From Phlebotomus papatasi (lineage: Eukaryota > Arthropoda > Insecta > Diptera > Psychodidae), in contig NC_077222.1 of NCBI RefSeq assembly GCF_024763615.1, positions 26,660,001 to 26,724,000 on the forward strand: a stretch of 64,000 nt of DNA. The letters run 5' to 3'. Positions 11,401 to 22,445 of the stretch are shown piece after piece. Every line of letters starts with the position of its first letter. The stretch's first letter is position 1. The notes below the pieces were generated by a model, which saw only the letters and a list, made by a program, of their open reading frames with translations, was not told the origin of the DNA and ran no database searches. Position numbers and translations under genes: made by a program.

Positions 11401-12510
11401 ACCGAGACATTCACTATATTGTCGATCCTGAAAAGCTATTTTTCTATCGGACTTTTGAGTGATAATCGCTTTACTCTTACATTCACATAAATCTTTCAAA
11501 ACTGCTAACTAAATTGGGAATCCAGAAATCGTCGGGAAATACAACATATTCAGGGAAAATTCGTCTTTTCTTTTTCAACTTTTCCAGAGCTTCATCAGTA
11601 GTCAAGTCTTCCAAATGTTCTCTAGAATCCTAATACAGTTATCTGCATTTCGAAATTACATTCGAAAATGAACTCTATGAGTCTGAAAGGTCTCTATCCA
11701 GAAGTATCCTTGTTTTGAAAAGTTAAGGTCTTCACATAATTTTCAGTCCTGAGATATTGAGTACTACGAGTACTACAGTCAACTGATCTTGATTTTAATT
11801 AATGCTCATTTTTGGAGTTAGAAACGTTGAAAACATATTCTGTGACTATGTGACCGATCGGAGGTGGCTGTTAAGACCACAGAATTAGAACAGTTGCGAT
11901 TATGAAAGATTAATGTCTAAATCTAAATGTAATGCGTTAAAATGATAATTAAATGGCCTTATTATTTATATCTACGACAAATTTTCGAATTGTGTATTAA
12001 ATAGATCTGGAACTTCGAAAGTGTAATTTGTAATTTTAAGGAGCAGTTTGCAGAGTTTGCATATTGAATGCAAAAGGTACATAAAAACAGACTGCACTTG
12101 TCCGAAGGCTTGATATTATTGACAAATAACGCTGAACAAAAATGTTAACAAACTGAATTACCTAAACATTTTCATTATTGAATAAAATTTTTGTACAAAA
12201 CAATAAGCGAGCTCTGAACCAAAAATTATTATCCATTGTAATTTTTTTACTCTGTACCTGTGCTCTTGCAAAGAAATATTTGTGACTTTTTTAGTGGGTG
12301 TTCTCTATTTGCTGTCATTCACTATTGCACTTCACTGTCATCTACGAAAATTCAACATCTTAAAGCGAATTCTGTTTGAGTTACGTTTGAACCGGAAGAA
12401 CAATAATGTCCCCGGAAAAACGCTCCCAAATTAAAGAACTTCTAGAGCTTTTGAATGAATGGCGGATTTTATTAGACTGACATAGTTAGTGAGAATATAG
12501 TCTGTTTCTT

Positions 12511-12649
12511 CCCAGCGAGCACAGTTAGCAGAATAAAATAGGATTTTCAGCATTTTTTTGCTGAATCGGTCTGCTGGCCAATCAGCAGCTCTCGAACAAA
12601 AAGTGCTAAGCAAATACATAAAAATGGCACTGTTTAGCGCTCGCAGTGG
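12511..12649. mobile_element. Small CCCAGCGAGC-ended element, copy 1
   Basis: Begins CCCAGCGAGCACAGTTAG and ends TTTAGCGCTCGCAGTGG, an imperfect terminal inverted repeat. An inverted copy lies at 14531-14632 with the same two ends, and a fragment at 5398. Target duplication not clear. Confidence 0.5.
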
Positions 12650-13233
12650 ATGATGGCAGAACTAAATACTGCCGGTAGATGGCGCTAGGAAGCATTTAGC
12701 AACAAATTTTCTCTTTCATTTTTTTCTTTTTCTCTCAAAATGTCAAAATGGACTTGGAATTTCCCCTGAAATTATTTATCAACTTGGGGGATATTATAAT
12801 CATGATTTTTATTACTTATATTATTATAGGAATTATGCTACGGTATGCTGCCTATAGAGAATGGTCAAATAAGAGTATTAAACATACTCCCGACCAAAAA
12901 TGTTGCATTTTTTAGTGAATTGCGTCATTATTTTCCCGAGAAAAAAAAAATTTTTTTCTGAGCAAATATTCAGTCGGGGGTTATAAAATTATTCATTATT
13001 TATGAAAAATATGTTTTTTCTTTTGCAAAAAGCATATTTTCCTCAATTTTCGCAATTAAATATTGGCATCTTTCCTGGAACAGCCATTGATGTATTATGC
13101 TCACAGTCGGTCACAACTATTGTAATTGATCTTGAAACAGGATTTTTCTACTTTTTTAACTTTTTTATGGTAAATAAAGTTGCAGATGCATTTAAAAAAA
13201 AATCCATTTAAAAGTTGTGACTCCCCCACTTAA

Positions 13234-13480
13234 CTCTTTCGCCTCTTTTGGGACTCTGAGTGCACAAAGCAGCATATGAATACTTTGTGGAAAACAATGT
13301 TTTTTTTAATTATTCAGAACTGATAAAAATCCTATTCTTATAAAATGATTACAAACTATAAGGATGTCTAAATGTAAAATATTTTATTGTAGGACCTCAA
13401 TTGATTTCTGAGCAAAGATATTTTTGATTTAAAAAAAAAAGTGAAATTGGCTTACAGTATATGCTGCGGTCCGGAAAGAG
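13234..13480. mobile_element. TTAA-flanked MITE, CTCTTTCG family (short member)
   Basis: A 247-bp element with ends CTCTTTCGCCTC and CCGGAAAGAG, flanked by TTAA on both sides. Same terminal sequence as the elements at 30664-31612 and 63559-63782. Confidence 0.7.
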
Positions 13481-14530
13481 TTAATGAGTTCAATAATGCC
13501 TTTTAAAAATACTACAAAAAAATTTCTATGGATACCACAAAATAAAATATAATTGTTTTATCACAATTTAAGTTGAAAAATTTACATAAAAGCGTTTTTG
13601 TTTGTTGCGGCAAATGCGGAAAATATATATTTTTTTATGTTATAAAATGTTTTATATTTTACAAGTGAAATAAATGTATGATCCGTGCACGATGCATATG
13701 CATAATGTATATGCTGCACTTTTCTATTTATAAATTTTCGATTATAAATTTTCTAAAGCGCATTTTTACGCAAAAAACTACTTTTATTATCGTGGAAAAA
13801 TAACAAACCAACAATTATCGTTTTTTTAATACTGTGCGTATTCTTTTTAAATGAAAAATTTATTCAATTTGATGATTCATTTTTTAAATTAAAATGATAT
13901 GCATTTATATTTTTTAGAAGAGAGTTTTTAAATACCTTTAAAGTCAGGAAAATATGCTAATTTGTTGGAAATCATTTCAAATAATTTTGAGTAGACTGTG
14001 TATACCATTAAATAAAAATGATAGAGGCTCTAAATTCTATATGTTCTTGATCTTCTTGGTATTTCCATGAGGTTCCGAAGGTTTTTCAATATTTCTCGAA
14101 TTTAGAATTCATTAAATATCAAAATATCTTGAGAATTCCCAAGAATTTCTTGGGTTATTAATTTTCTAAAATCACAGCGGACAAGAATTCTTGGCAATGC
14201 AATTTTAATTTAGGTGTAGTATATTTTTTTATAAATGAATTCACAATATTTTTTGATAAAATTAGACAAAAAAAATTAAATTTATTGGTCGGAAAAGGTT
14301 TAAGAATACATATTATTCAAAATATATTATAAATATGATTTTTTAAAATTTTTGTGAATTTTAAATTTTTTGCTTTATTTTTTAATGTCAAATGTGGTTA
14401 TTGTAAGAATCATAAAATTGTAATAATGGAAAAGGTTAACCTTAGCTTCTACTCAACTCAGCAAAGACAAAAACCAAGTGCATTAAAGTCTCTCACTCGA
14501 TTGGGGAAAAAGAATAACTTTGACTAATTG

Positions 14531-14632
14531 CCACTGCGATCGCTAGTGTAACTTCGAGGTTAGCAGAGCTCAGCTGAAAAAATATATGTTTTCAGCTGAT
14601 TTGAAAAAGCTTAGCATTTGGTGCTCGCTGGG
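14531..14632. mobile_element. Small CCCAGCGAGC-ended element, copy 2 (inverted)
   Basis: Begins CCACTGCGATCGCTAG and ends TTGGTGCTCGCTGGG, the inverse arrangement of the copy at 12511-12649. It contains an internal TTCAGCTGA-type inverted repeat. Confidence 0.5.
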
Positions 14633-15188
14633 TTTTGTCATTAATTTTTAAATTCAAATTGACATAACGGAAAATGTTCTAACCGATTTGTAATTAGAAT
14701 GATGTTAGAATTCTCTCTGAAAGCTTACTCATTATTTGAAAATGTATCATGGAGATGTGTTGAATGAAGACCAAAAATGTGGAATGATTGTCAAATAAAA
14801 TCCAATCTCTGGCCACCCCAAAAATACTCCGATTGGTAAATATTTGCATCGCTTCGCGACGTTTGTTAATCCCCGAAAGGCCTTTTAATGGCCTCGGAAA
14901 TAACACATAACATTGATGTTTTATTTGAGCAAATAGCACTGGTGCGCCCTGTCTTTTGTTGCTCTCTGCAACACGAGAATGCCTCTGAATCTCCTCGAAC
15001 TTCTGTTTTTGGGGGGAGACACCATGGTGAGATGGTGAATTTAATTCCATCCTCAAGTGGATGGGCGGAGGTAGAAATTTTCCGGTTAATAGAAGATATT
15101 ATATAGAACTTTTCATTGAGGGTTGATTTTTCTGGTTTATCGATACAAATTTACACGATACAAAATTTTTCTTTTTTTTTCATTGCAG
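14633..15188. other. scro: Intron flank upstream of the scro homeobox exon; possible conserved noncoding sequence
   Basis: No repeat family is visible here and base composition is less AT-rich than the neighbours. Overlapping open frames occur on both strands (14694-15056 minus, 14888-15106 plus), the pattern of constrained noncoding DNA rather than a gene. The last bases are a T-rich tract ending ATTGCAG, the acceptor of the next exon. Confidence 0.35.
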
Positions 15189-15284
15189 GTTTACGAGTTA
15201 GAACGAAGATTTAAGCAGCAAAAATACCTTTCAGCACCTGAACGAGAACATTTAGCCAGTTTGATTCATTTAACACCAACACAG
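15189..15284 (+). CDS. scro: scarecrow (NK2.1/NKX2-1-type homeobox) internal exon, homeodomain residues 13-44
   Basis: Scro is a sequence-specific transcription factor of the NK2 class, nuclear, related to vertebrate NKX2-1 and NKX2-4. This 96-nt exon encodes 32 residues starting VYELERRFKQQKYLSAP and ending LIHLTPTQ: helix 1 from residue 13, the loop, helix 2 and the start of helix 3. It is bounded by a T-rich tract ending GCAG and by CAG|GTAATG, and both junctions fall between codons. The next exon, 13.5 kb downstream, continues with VKIWFQ in phase. Homeodomain residues 1-12 (normally RRKRRVLFTQAQ in this class) and the N-terminal TN motif must be on upstream exons, which I could not find between here and the retrotransposon. 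Assignment to scro rather than vnd or tinman rests on the later exons. Confidence 0.95.
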
Positions 15285-15971
15285 GTAATGAAAATATTTG
15301 TTTGCAATTATTGGTCAAGCGTCTTCACCCTGTGTCAATCAAGTGCAGATACATATATATATATGGTGTGTTTGACCTTCATGAAAGGAGAGAAATATGT
15401 CCGGTGAAAAATGCATATTTGCCCCTAAAGTGCATGTGTCCGTCAAGCGTCTCAATGGGTAAATATTGGACATGGTGTTTCATACATCTGAGATATTTGA
15501 TTGATATTATTCTTGGGACGTGGTGGATGAATATTGTGTCTCTGTCGTGAAAATCAAACATAAGCATCTCAACAATTCACTATTGATGATTTTGAAATGA
15601 TCAACAAAACGTCTATTGAACGTGCTAACAAGGCAAATCGACAGTTGGAGCAATTAAGAATGAGTTCAGTGATGCCATCTCATTGAGAGAGAGATCACTT
15701 TGGAATCTCTGGGTCTCCAGTCCAGTGATGATCATTCAGAGCTATATTAATCGTCAAGATATTGAAACTCATTTATTGGAAATTAAAAAGAAAATAGAAT
15801 AATAGAAAAAAAAAACGTATTTGAGAAACTGTCGAAACGGTCAAAACATATAAATTATATTAAAATTTGTGATCAACACAAATTAATAATATTGTATTAC
15901 ATAAGGGGAGAATTAGACAGTTATAAACAACCTGGCTTATGAATTGGATTAATATTTCCAAGAATTTAGTA

Positions 15972-17261
15972 GGGGAGACCGGGGAGGTTTGGGACACTTT
16001 TTCATGTTTTGACTTTGAGACACTATTACAAAAAACCACGATAGTGTATCATAATTTTATGCGGTATATAGGATACTTATGGGTATTGACTTTATAAAAA
16101 ATACTCGATAGAACTTGGAAAACGGCTGAGTTTTCCTGGAGAAGATAAAACATTTAACTTGACGCTTTGTCCCAAACCTCCCTGATTTGGGGCAGTATGG
16201 GACGCAAAAGAGGATGTTTGGGACGCATTTTTTCTTGCTTAATTTGCATTATTGGAGCATGTTAATTAATTTTAAATACTAGATTAAAAATATTTCTGAT
16301 AGAAATAAAAATGTTTCATCTTTAATTTCATATTTAGAAATTAATATCAGTTTTATTTGTACAGTAGAGTCATTTATTGTCAATCGATTATTTAAAGTAT
16401 TTTCTTCTTATTTTCCATTTACCTTTCCTTGCTCTTTTTATTCTAAATATTGCAATCATGATCATCAACTTCCTCAGGCGAGTAGATTATTTTAACACTT
16501 TTAGTTTTGAACTCATTGGCGGATTCCTATTTGATTTTACGACAACTGCATGGTACATGTTTTTCCCTTATTTCTCTGAATAATCTCTCGCCTTGCCTTT
16601 TCTGGAGAACTTTTGAGAATTGTAGAGGATATTGTTCGAGAAAATAGTTTTTAACGAGATTGGGCTAAGATCGAAGCCCCTCTGAGAATAAATTATTGAT
16701 TTCCAAGACATTGATGGTTTAATTGTCCCTGTAGTAAGAAAAATCTGCTCGACTGGTAAAGTTTGCACAAGAGGGAGATTTTCAGTAGAAACTGGGCAAT
16801 ATTCTTCATTTTAACAATAAACAATTGCACACAACCTACAATCTTGTGGAAAATCAACGTCCCATTCATCCCCTTTCAGGTGTCCCAAACATCCCCGCGG
16901 GTAGTTTTGGTATTTAAAACTTTTATGTAAAAAACAAGAGCATATAATCTCTGAAACTTTTATAAAAATATGTTCCCAGATTACACTGCTACCTAATGAG
17001 ATAAAAAAGTTTTGATTATATATCGCTGATATAAAATACAAAGAGGAAAACTGAGAAATCAAAAAATACAATTTTTATCAATTTTTAAAAAAGTGTTCAT
17101 AGAAATAAAACAATAAAACTGAGGATATCCATTCTTTTAGTCAAGATACATCTCAATATTGCCTACAATTGAGTAGTGGTTAAACCCGATTTATTAAAAA
17201 ACATAATGAAAAAATCGCCTTGTCCCACACTACCCCTGTCCCAAACCTCCCCGGTCTCCCC
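15972..17261. mobile_element. TA element, GGGGAGACCGGGGAGG family, 1.29 kb
   Basis: Perfect terminal inverted repeats of about 25 bp (GGGGAGACCGGGGAGGTT... and the inverse at 17237-17261), flanked by TA. Subterminal motifs such as TTTGGGACGC and CAAACCTCCC recur inside. The internal 68-codon frame (16377-16583) is hydrophobic and matches nothing known to me. The first ten terminal bases nearly equal those of the family at 25609 and 47888. Confidence 0.85.
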
Positions 17262-17669
17262 TATAGATAATTCAAAAACTCAAAGTATTCATTGTTCATT
17301 TTTTCAAGGAATATAGTACTCCATATTACTTATGAACAGTTAAAAGATTAAACATTTTTGGAAGTCACGTTTTTGAAAAAAAAAAAACTTTTTGATTTTT
17401 AAAGATCAATGTCTTTTACTGTCAAAAACTAAATTTTAAAACATATTTCTCACGTATGCGAAGTATATTTGTTTTTGTTTCTTTTAAACAAAATGAAATT
17501 TTTGATTTTTTTTGAAAAATCAAAAAATTTAATTTCAATTTAAAAAATTAGCACATTAACACATGTGTCAAATGTATCTTAAAGTTTTATTTTTGTCATT
17601 TTTAATTAAAAATAAAAATAAATAAATAAAAACGCAAGTTCCAATAATTTTCATTTTTTACTGTTTATA

Positions 17670-18075
17670 GGGTAAGAGTGCCAAATTCCGGCCAGCTTGC
17701 AATTCCGGCCACTTTTTTGTTCCTCGAATTTTCATAAATTTTTAATTTTTACATACTCTAGAGATTATACAATGCAAAAGAATAACAAAAAATTAGCTTC
17801 TACAAACAAGATCATATAAAAAGACATTGAAAGAATTCCGGAAGGGCAAGGAACTATGAGAATATAGCCGAAATAGGGCTATGTCTACATTTTATTCATT
17901 TTGAAATGTATTAAGAATGATTTTAGAGTAAATAGTGACGATAAACTGTCTACAAGGCTTCAAGCAATACTTCTTAAGAAGAAGGAATAAAAAATCAATT
18001 TGTATTAAAAATATTACATTTTAAACTTGAGACTTTGCGCTTGCATGCAACTATGTCTAAATTTGGCTCAAATAA
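17670..18075. mobile_element. TA-MITE, GGGTAAGTGTGCC family, copy B (diverged)
   Basis: Left end GGGTAAGAGTGCCAAATTCC after TA. The interior aligns with copies A, C and E, including GTTCCTCGAATTT and GAATGATTTTAGAGTAAAT. The right end is decayed around 18050-18075. Confidence 0.7.
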
Positions 18076-18489
18076 CAACCAATGAACTTCACTGAACTTG
18101 ATTCCATTGGCATGGGACTGACAACCTCATTCCGTTTAAGAAAAAAATAATAATTCATGCCTAGAAATCCCCCTGCGGGAAGGTCTAGTTCCTTCATGGA
18201 ATGTTGTGCCCAAGGGCATGACGTTTCCTATGTTTCTTCCCATATATTTCTAGCGTGCCGAAAAAACTTTTGAGTTTATTAGCTGTTTTCTGTCATTGTA
18301 GAATGAATTAGCAAATAATACAAATACAGAATGAAAGTCAATTTAATATAGAATATGCAACCGAAAACCCCAAATTGGCAATCAACGTAGTTTTGGAGAT
18401 ATCTCGTGAAATATGTACGAAAACAGGGAAAAAATTACACTAAAACTGGTCGCTTTTTTCAGACCTAAGGTCTCCCCCCTAGTTGTGAC

Positions 18490-18491
18490 AG

Positions 18492-18522
<31 letters not shown>
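18490..18522. repeat. (ATT)n microsatellite
   Basis: About ten uninterrupted ATT units. Confidence 0.9.
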
Positions 18523-18524
<2 letters not shown>

Positions 18525-18559
18525 AGTACCGTAGATTCTGGTGACATTGACCTTCTGGG

Positions 18560-18715
18560 GTGATTTTGTCCTCCTCTGCTGTCCGTAAGCTTTTCTTTAA
18601 TTCTAGAAACTATCTAATATTTGATCTATCATGCCGATCATGCCCGATTAGTGGGGACCATTCTCAAGTGCTAGAATTAAAGAAAAGCTTCCGAATAGTG
18701 GGGAACCAAAGTCAC
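18560..18715. repeat. Foldback repeat
   Basis: TAAGCTTTTCTTTAATTCTAG (at about 18588) and its inverse CTAGAATTAAAGAAAAGCTT (about 18671-18690) form a strong stem, with looser pairing outside (TGGGGTGATTTTG against CAAAGTCACCC). Probably a decayed MITE; edges unclear. Confidence 0.5.
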
Positions 18716-20249
18716 CCTCTGAATCCAAAGTCACCCGCATCTATGAAACTATTAATTTTTTGCTCTAAAAGTTTACGTACGAAACCCATGATCCCCAAGA
18801 ATTGTTCCAAAATATCGCATACTTTCAATATAAATTAGAATTAAATACAGGATATTCAGTATATCAGCCACTTAGCATCACGTCTAGCTGATTAGCACAT
18901 GAATTCATGAGCAATTTCGTAAGAACAAACGTTCAACCAGATGGTTGAGGACTTTCAAGTATCTGCCACACGTTCAACTGCCATTTGCTCTCTCTCGAGA
19001 ATTTTTTTGCATCACACATTTTCATTATTTATTTATTATGTTTTTTTTTTCCTAACATAATGTTGGGTATTCCATTGGAAATTTTGAACAATCACCCCAT
19101 CGATAGCATCAAGATCTACCATCCCTTTCCATTAGAAACTTTTATATGGTATTTCGCTTTGGCCAAAAAAAAAATCATCTAGAACTTTCTCTTTAAAAAA
19201 TTAAATCAACAAGATCATGGGTGGATAACTGAAAGTATTACTTCCTGTTTGATTTGTCACCAATTGGAGACAATGACCATAAGAGTTAGAATATCCGACA
19301 AGCTTAAGTAACCCCTTCACTTGGTGGATATTGAAGATTGCCGTCTTGAGATAACTTTCCGCAAGAAAAAGGGACATACACGAGTCCGTTAATAAATTTA
19401 AAGAGCACACAAATAATAAACATCAATTTAAACTTGATGTAATTCAGACCAAAATTATCGGATGTGAACTTGAATACACTTGAATCGGCCTCTTAAAGTG
19501 TCTCAATTGGTAAATTCTTCCGGTGGTTGGACTTTCCATTCAGCTACGTATTTCTAGAATAAATTCAGTGGCACAAACCCGTGAAGTGAATCAATGGACA
19601 ACTTTTTCAGAGCTTCTTCAAACCTACACGCAAAATCATGGGGATTTTATTCTTTTGCGACCTCCGATTCTCCACAAATATTTTATGTAAACCAAAAGCA
19701 CAATTAAATCTCTTTATAGATATAATTGCTGGTAATTCGTATTCTCAGCTCATATTGAATTTGGTGAGTCATGTTCTTACTAATTATTTAGTAAAAAAAA
19801 TGGTAAAATTGAGATATTTGATATCGAAATTTCCAAGCTTGATTTTTAGTGGAGGTAGCATGAAATTGTGATATTCCTAAGATAAAATTTGGACAATTAG
19901 AAAGGAGTTATGGTTATTCATATATATCGATACTTCTACTTCGACTCGAGTAGATCAGAGGGAGGAAATGTTTCGGTTTAATATAAGGGAAGACCACCAG
20001 CGACCGGCAGTGTTCCTCGGATCGTCAGGTTAATATCGTATTTTTGCTCAAAATAAAATGAATTTTTAAATATTATTAGCTACTTTTTACCATTTAACTC
20101 TCACAAGAATACACTACACTAGTGAAGATTTAATTTATAAACCCAATTTTTCGTGAAACTATTAAATTCGTGACGATCCGGGGTACAGCAAGTTTGCGAT
20201 TACACCTATTTTTTTTTATTAAGATTAAAAATTCAAATGCATAGATATA

Positions 20250-20665
20250 GGGTAAGTGTGCCAAATTCCGGCCGGCTTGCAATTTCGGCCACCTTTTTTG
20301 TTCCTCGAATTTCCATGAACTTTTAGATTTTAAATACTCTAGAGATTATACAGTGCAAAAGAATAACAAAAAATATAGCTTCGACAAACGAGATGACGCG
20401 AAAAAGATATTGTAAGAATTCCCGAAGTGCAAGGAATAAGGTGGCCGAAATAGGGCACCAAGACTATGTCTATATTTTTATTCATTTTAAAATGTATTAA
20501 GAATGATTTTAGAGTAAATCAAGACGGTAAATTCTTTACAAGGTTCCAAGCAACACTCTTTCAGAGGAAAGAATAAAAAAAATAATTTGAATTTAAAATA
20601 TTACATTTCAAACTTGAGACTTCGAAGCTTGCATGCAACTATGCCGAAATTTGGCACACTTATCC
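20250..20665. mobile_element. TA-MITE, GGGTAAGTGTGCC family, copy C
   Basis: A 416-bp element with ends GGGTAAGTGTGCCAAATTCC and AAATTTGGCACACTTATCC, flanked by TA. Well preserved. Confidence 0.85.
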
Positions 20666-21158
20666 TAGTTAAATAGATAATTAATATACGAATTAGCAAC
20701 AACAAGAATACCAAATAGGATTTTGGGGCTTATACAGTGAGTGTCAATAGTTTGTTGCCTAATGGATGTTTGAGAAATCAAGTGAAAAAAATGATAGAAA
20801 AAAATACTTTTCCAAATTTTTCTTTTTGCAGATGAGTTCCTTGTAATCCGTAGATATTATTTATAGTTTTCAAAAAAAATAATTAATTTTATTTCATATC
20901 AAAAATAATTGATTTCCAAAAGTTGGTCATTTTTGAAAAATCAAAAGTTTGTTGCCTCATTAAAAAAACTAATTCGAAATGGTGAAAACGTGCAACCAAC
21001 TTTATGTAAACCGGTTACATTTTGAGCTTATGTCATTTGATAGGCAAATGGTGGATTTGTACATTTTTAAGGCTATCAATGGTAAATATATAGGTGTAAA
21101 AGTGATGATAAATAACAAGAAATAATCAGTTTTTTGATAATTCATAATTTAGGTTATA

Positions 21159-21672
21159 ATGGCAAATTACAAAAAGTTGAAAGGTGGGATATTGTCCAGA
21201 GATACTGCTGGAAGGAATCGGCGTCGCTTAATTGCCAAATTTAATGGAAATTCATGAAAAGTTATACATAAAATGGTCAAATATTATAGTTATGAGGCAC
21301 GAGTACATCTGAAAAACGCTACTGGTAGACCCAGGGTTTCGACTCAGAAAGTCGATAACCGCATTCTAGGTATCTCTGATAGTAACCCCATGATGTTTGC
21401 TTCAAAAATTCAGAGTCGGCTGGTTACAGAAGGCATACAGGCTTCAAATGCTTCGAAAATCAAACTCAAAATGAAAGAAAATATAAGAATAGGTACTTGG
21501 CTCGCAAGATTCCATTGGTAAGCAAAACCAAACTGCGTAAGAGGTTGTATTTTTACGTTTTTAGCATGCTCCAAGTGAATTTACAACCTTTTAACCAGAT
21601 TGGTTTTGTTTACCAATGGAAACGTGCAAACCAAGTAATTATTCTTACCACTTTCATTAAATTGCGGTTGGT
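21159..21672 (+). pseudogene. Tc1-like transposase N-terminal remnant (left arm plus spacer)
   Basis: From the ATG at 21159 the frame reads through an RNRRRLIAKFNGNS-type helix-turn-helix start, meets a stop (about 21256), and resumes with ATGRPRVSTQ and SNPMMFASKIQSRL, the GRPR hinge and second helix-turn-helix of Tc1/mariner DNA-binding domains. The spacer adds ARKIPLVSKTKLRKRL, like the segment before the catalytic domain. No DDE catalytic core is present, so it cannot be active. Confidence 0.75.
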
Positions 21673-21962
21673 TTTGAAGCCTGTATGCCTTCTGTAACCA
21701 GCCGACTCTGAATTTTTGAAGCAAACATCATGGGGTTACTATCAGAGATACCTAGAATGCGGTTATCGACTTTCTGAGTCGAAACCCTGGGTCTACCAGT
21801 AGCGTTTTTCAGATGTACTCGTGCCTCATAACTATAATATTTGACCATTTTATGTATAACTTTTCATGAATTTCCATAAAATTTGGCAATTAAGCGACGC
21901 CGATTCCTTCCAGCAGTATCTCTGGACAATATCCCACCTTTCAACTTTTTGTAATTTGCCAT
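21673..21962 (-). pseudogene. Tc1-like transposase N-terminal remnant (right arm, inverted copy)
   Basis: Mirror image of the left-arm remnant, with the same VSTQKVDNRILGISDSN reading and the same internal stop. It breaks off at the arm-spacer boundary after GIQAS. Confidence 0.75.
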
Positions 21963-22445
21963 TATAACCTAAATTATGAATTATCAAAAAACTGATTATT
22001 TCTTGTTATTTATCATCACTCTTACACCTATATATTTAACATTGACAGCCTTAAAAATGTACAAATCCACCATTTGCCTATCAAATGACATAAGCTCAAA
22101 ATGTAACCGGTTTACATAAAGTTGGTTGCACGTTTTCACCATTTTGAATTAGTTTTTTTAATGAGGCAACAAACTTTTGATTTTTCAAAAATGACCAACT
22201 TTTGGAAATCAATTATTTTTGATATGAAATAAAATTAATTATTTTTTTTGAAAACTATAAATAATATCTACGGATTACAAGGAACTCATCTGCAAAAAGA
22301 AAAATTTGGAAAAGTATTTTTTTCTATCATTTTTTTCACTTGATTTCTCAAACATCCATTAGGCAACAAACTATTGACACTCACTGTATTTTCAACTAAA
22401 TCTGGAGCGCGTCTCCTAACATTCCGATCCGTGGTACTCTTCCCT

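Larger units (their letters stand above)
20735..22386. mobile_element. Tc1/mariner-derived giant palindrome (two 714-bp arms)
   Basis: Left arm 20735-21448 and right arm 21673-22386 have equal length and differ at only a few positions, separated by a 224-bp spacer. Ends CAGTGAGTGTCAATAG / CTATTGACACTCACTG are flanked by TA. Each arm carries the 5' part of a Tc1-like transposase in opposite orientation; the spacer carries the next part. The spacer also has its own inverse pair (about 21509-21530 and 21599-21620), extending the fold. Such an RNA, transcribed with the scro intron, could form a long double strand. Confidence 0.9.
19986..22445. mobile_element. Outer TA element carrying two nested insertions
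   Basis: Ends AGGGAAGACCACC and GTGGTACTCTTCCCT are inverse and flanked by TA. Removing the nested elements at 20250-20665 and 20735-22386 leaves about 390 bp, a normal MITE size. Its left-end segment recurs at 5523-5567. Confidence 0.6.

Noticed and set aside
12511..14632. One 2.1 kb transposon with CCCAGCGAGCAC terminal inverted repeats
   Set aside because: Each end belongs to its own 100-140-bp element that also has the second terminus, and no target duplication flanks the large interval.
14694..15056. 120-codon minus-strand frame as a gene
   Set aside because: No family signature or splice context, and it overlaps another open frame on the plus strand.
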